Positions 62,002 to 64,000 of a stretch of 64,000 bases of DNA are shown here, one piece after another. The DNA is taken from NCBI RefSeq assembly GCF_017581925.1, contig NZ_JAGEVG010000001.1, positions 326,839-390,838 of the forward strand, written 5' to 3'. The DNA is from Gelidibacter pelagius (GTDB taxonomy: Bacteria > Bacteroidota > Bacteroidia > Flavobacteriales > Flavobacteriaceae). The translations under genes were made by a program, and so were the position numbers. The notes under the pieces were generated by a model. That model saw only the letters and a list, made by a program, of their open reading frames with translations. It did not search any database and was not told the origin of the DNA. How positions within the stretch are numbered: position 1 is the stretch's first letter; each line of letters starts with the position of its first letter.

Positions 62002-63837
62002 ATGGCAAGACCAACTCCAAAATCATTAAAAGACAAAGACAAAACAAGTCTAAGAAAGTCCTTTAGTGCTTTGGTGTTTATTCCGCGTTTCTTTAAGGAG
62101 ATCTGGAGAACTAATAAGAAACTATTTCTATTGTCGGCATTTTGCCGACTTGTAGGCGCCCTTTTACCAGTGGTTATCTTATGGGTTGGGAAGCTCATTA
62201 TTGATGAGATTATTCTTCAAACTCAAATGGAGGCCTCAAATTTAACACAGCTGTGGACCTACGTGGGTATAGAATTGGGTCTCATAGTCCTTTCAGATCT
62301 CATGAGTCGTGCTATTTCGTTGACCGATGGTCTTTTAGGTGATGCGTATTCCATAGAATCCTCAGTCAGTATTATTAAAAAAACCAATCAAATAGATATC
62401 AGTCTCTTGGAAGATTCTGAATTCTATGACAAATTGGAACGCGCCAGGATGCAAACTTCAGGACGGGTAGGTCTCATGTCTAACGCCTTGGGTGAAGTTC
62501 AAAGTTTAATCTCCATAACCACACTCGTCGCGGGATTAATTTACTTTGAACCCTATCTGATTATTTTATTGGTGTTAAGTATCATCCCTTCTTTTATTAA
62601 TGAGATTTGGTTCAGTCAGCAGCAATATTCGCTGGCAAGAGGTTGGACGGCAGAAAGGCGGGAGCTCGATTACCTGCGATTTATCGGTGCCAATAATGTC
62701 ACTGCAAAAGAAATTAAGCTCTTTGGATTGACCGATTTTATTGTTAATCGTTTTAAAAACCTTTCCCAAGAATATTTCGAACTCAATAAAAAGCTGGCAG
62801 TTAAACGCTCTGCTTTAGGGTTTTTATTTAACGTTTTGGGTACCCTGAGTTATTACGGGGCTTACGTATTCATTATTTATCGCGTGATCTCTGGAGTGAT
62901 TACTCTTGGTGAATTGACATTTTTGTCGGGCTCTTTCAATAGATTGACCCGAAACCTTCAGGATTTCTTTTCAAAATTCACAAGGATTACAGAAAGTGCA
63001 CTTTATTTGAAGGATTATTTTGAGTTCATTGACCTCTCGATTGTTCCGAACCACCTCGAGGATCAGATTTTACCAGAAAAAATAAAAACAGGTTTTGAAT
63101 TTAGAAATGTGCGCTTTTCTTATCCCGATTCCGAAACAGAAATTCTTAAAGGCGTAAGTTTTAAAATATCTGCCGGAGAGAAAATTGCTTTTGTAGGTCA
63201 AAATGGCGCAGGAAAAACGACTCTTACTAAATTGATGCTACGGTTTTATGAACCCACATCTGGTGAAATATTATTGGACGGCATCAATATCAATCGATTT
63301 AAACAAAATGACTATCAGAAGTTTTTTGGTGTGATTTTCCAAGATTTCTTCCGTTATGAATTTACGGTTAGGGAAAACATTGCCATTGGTGATATTGACG
63401 AGTTGGATAATCAAGAAAAAATCGAGAATGCTGCTGAATTGAGTTTGGCTAACGAAGTTATTTCTGAATTTAAAAAAGGCTATGATCAACAACTCGGAAA
63501 ACGCTTTTATAAAGGACAGGAACTTTCCGGTGGTCAATGGCAAAAAGTAGCTTTGGCAAGAGCATATATGAAGGACGCGGAGGTAATGATTTTGGACGAA
63601 CCAACGTCAGCATTGGATGCCAAGGCTGAAAGTGATGTGTTTAAGCGTTTTATTGCGTTGACTAAAGGGAAAACGAGCATTATCATCTCTCACAGATTCA
63701 GTACCGTCAGACAAGCCGATCGGATTTTGGTATTGGAAGAGGGTAAGGTATTAGAAATGGGAACGCATCAGGAATTGATGGCAAATGACGCACTCTACGC
63801 ACAACTCTTTCAATTGCAAGCGGAAGGCTATCAGTAA
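62002..63837 (+). CDS. ABC transporter, fused permease and ATP-binding (exporter type)
   Basis: A 611-residue type I ABC exporter. The N-terminal membrane domain has about five or six hydrophobic helices (for example LLPVVILWVGKLIIDEIILQ). The ATPase has Walker A KIAFVGQNGAGKTTLTKLML (about residue 396), the Q-loop in GVIFQDFFRYEF, the signature LSGGQWQKVALARAY, Walker B VMILDEPTSALDAKAESD and the His switch SHRFSTV. It is a half-transporter that must dimerise. A lipid A/peptide/drug exporter is likely but the substrate is unknown. Confidence 0.92.
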   Translation: MARPTPKSLKDKDKTSLRKSFSALVFIPRFFKEIWRTNKKLFLLSAFCRLVGALLPVVILWVGKLIIDEIILQTQMEASNLTQLWTYVGIELGLIVLSDLMSRAISLTDGLLGDAYSIESSVSIIKKTNQIDISLLEDSEFYDKLERARMQTSGRVGLMSNALGEVQSLISITTLVAGLIYFEPYLIILLVLSIIPSFINEIWFSQQQYSLARGWTAERRELDYLRFIGANNVTAKEIKLFGLTDFIVNRFKNLSQEYFELNKKLAVKRSALGFLFNVLGTLSYYGAYVFIIYRVISGVITLGELTFLSGSFNRLTRNLQDFFSKFTRITESALYLKDYFEFIDLSIVPNHLEDQILPEKIKTGFEFRNVRFSYPDSETEILKGVSFKISAGEKIAFVGQNGAGKTTLTKLMLRFYEPTSGEILLDGININRFKQNDYQKFFGVIFQDFFRYEFTVRENIAIGDIDELDNQEKIENAAELSLANEVISEFKKGYDQQLGKRFYKGQELSGGQWQKVALARAYMKDAEVMILDEPTSALDAKAESDVFKRFIALTKGKTSIIISHRFSTVRQADRILVLEEGKVLEMGTHQELMANDALYAQLFQLQAEGYQ

Positions 63838-64000
63838 AGAGATGTAATTGAATAATCGATTAAGAGCAATGGTTCTCAAGTTTAACTATGAGATCCCGCC
63901 CAAATGCGCATGAGCGTCAACCTAATTTTTAAAAAAGAGCACTAATTATATTTTAAAATACTGATTGTCAGAAGAGTATTTATCTTTACATAAATTAATT

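Noticed and set aside
54192..63837. A mobile island around the SUF locus
   Set aside because: No integrase, tRNA junction, direct flanking repeats or base-composition change is visible; only small intergenic repeats are present.

Overview
The window is a stretch of chromosome from a member of the Bacteroidota, most likely a marine-type Flavobacteriaceae species. The evidence is an AT-rich sequence, promoters of the Bacteroidota form (TTTG, a spacer of 19-22 bases, then TAnnTTTG), and an OmpA-family porin with thrombospondin type 3 repeats. Lipoproteins with short lipoboxes, DUF4199 and IPExxxVDY-family proteins, a three-gene sdhCAB operon and a flavobacterial-style SUF cluster point the same way. 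No rRNA, CRISPR array, prophage or intact insertion sequence is visible. The gene content is largely housekeeping.

Region by region. 1-7.3 kb: tail of an aspartase-like gene, an OsmC-type protein, recJ, an MFS exporter, lpxH, queD, a 2OG-Fe(II) oxygenase, a 32-residue membrane peptide missed by length cut-offs, and a GNAT acetyltransferase. 7.5-16.3 kb: tRNA-Ala(GGC), then a minus-strand run in which an AddB-like nuclease and an AddA-like helicase-nuclease flank ompA and kbl. 16.5-21.7 kb: superoxide dismutase, a tandem pair of candidate small RNAs, a long PurF-type amidotransferase, a PfkB kinase and an AAA ATPase. 21.9-22.7 kb: remains of a toxin-antitoxin pair and of another antitoxin-like gene, all with internal stops. 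22.8-28.6 kb: viroplasmin-type RNase H, purN, then acpP-fabF-rnc and an IPExxxVDY gene with pyk. 28.9-36.4 kb: small lipoproteins, dinB, a CYTH protein, a YCII-domain lipoprotein, a Cys-rich heavy-metal-domain lipoprotein and an active/inactive M16 protease pair. 36.6-42.5 kb: DUF4199, a twin-NBD ABC ATPase with a degenerate first site, rplU (long, with a helix-hairpin-helix tail), rpmA, a membrane-anchored MutS homologue and an M28 peptidase. 42.6-51.8 kb: sdhCAB, a frameshifted aminopeptidase P, aspartate kinase divergent from an ACT-like protein, a BrnQ transporter and an alpha/beta hydrolase. 51.9-54.0 kb: three tandem small CxxC proteins, then thiL. 54.2-61.8 kb: a SUF iron-sulfur cluster assembly locus (A-type carrier, sufB, sufC, sufD, sufS, sufE, a DUF59 protein) with two lipoproteins inserted. 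62.0-63.8 kb: an ABC exporter.

Genes that clearly work together are sdhCAB (respiration), the SUF set (Fe-S clusters, which SdhB needs), acpP-fabF (fatty acid synthesis), the two AddAB-like proteins (DNA end processing), the M16 pair, and probably lysC with its ACT-like neighbour. The intergenic space carries several families of dispersed hairpins and short minisatellites. The most unusual signal is the duplicated structured element at 17345-17675. Its terminator stems differ by two compensatory base-pair changes while 41 of 42 flanking bases are conserved, and one copy has a good promoter exactly in front of it. I did not find a clear-cut new multi-gene system.
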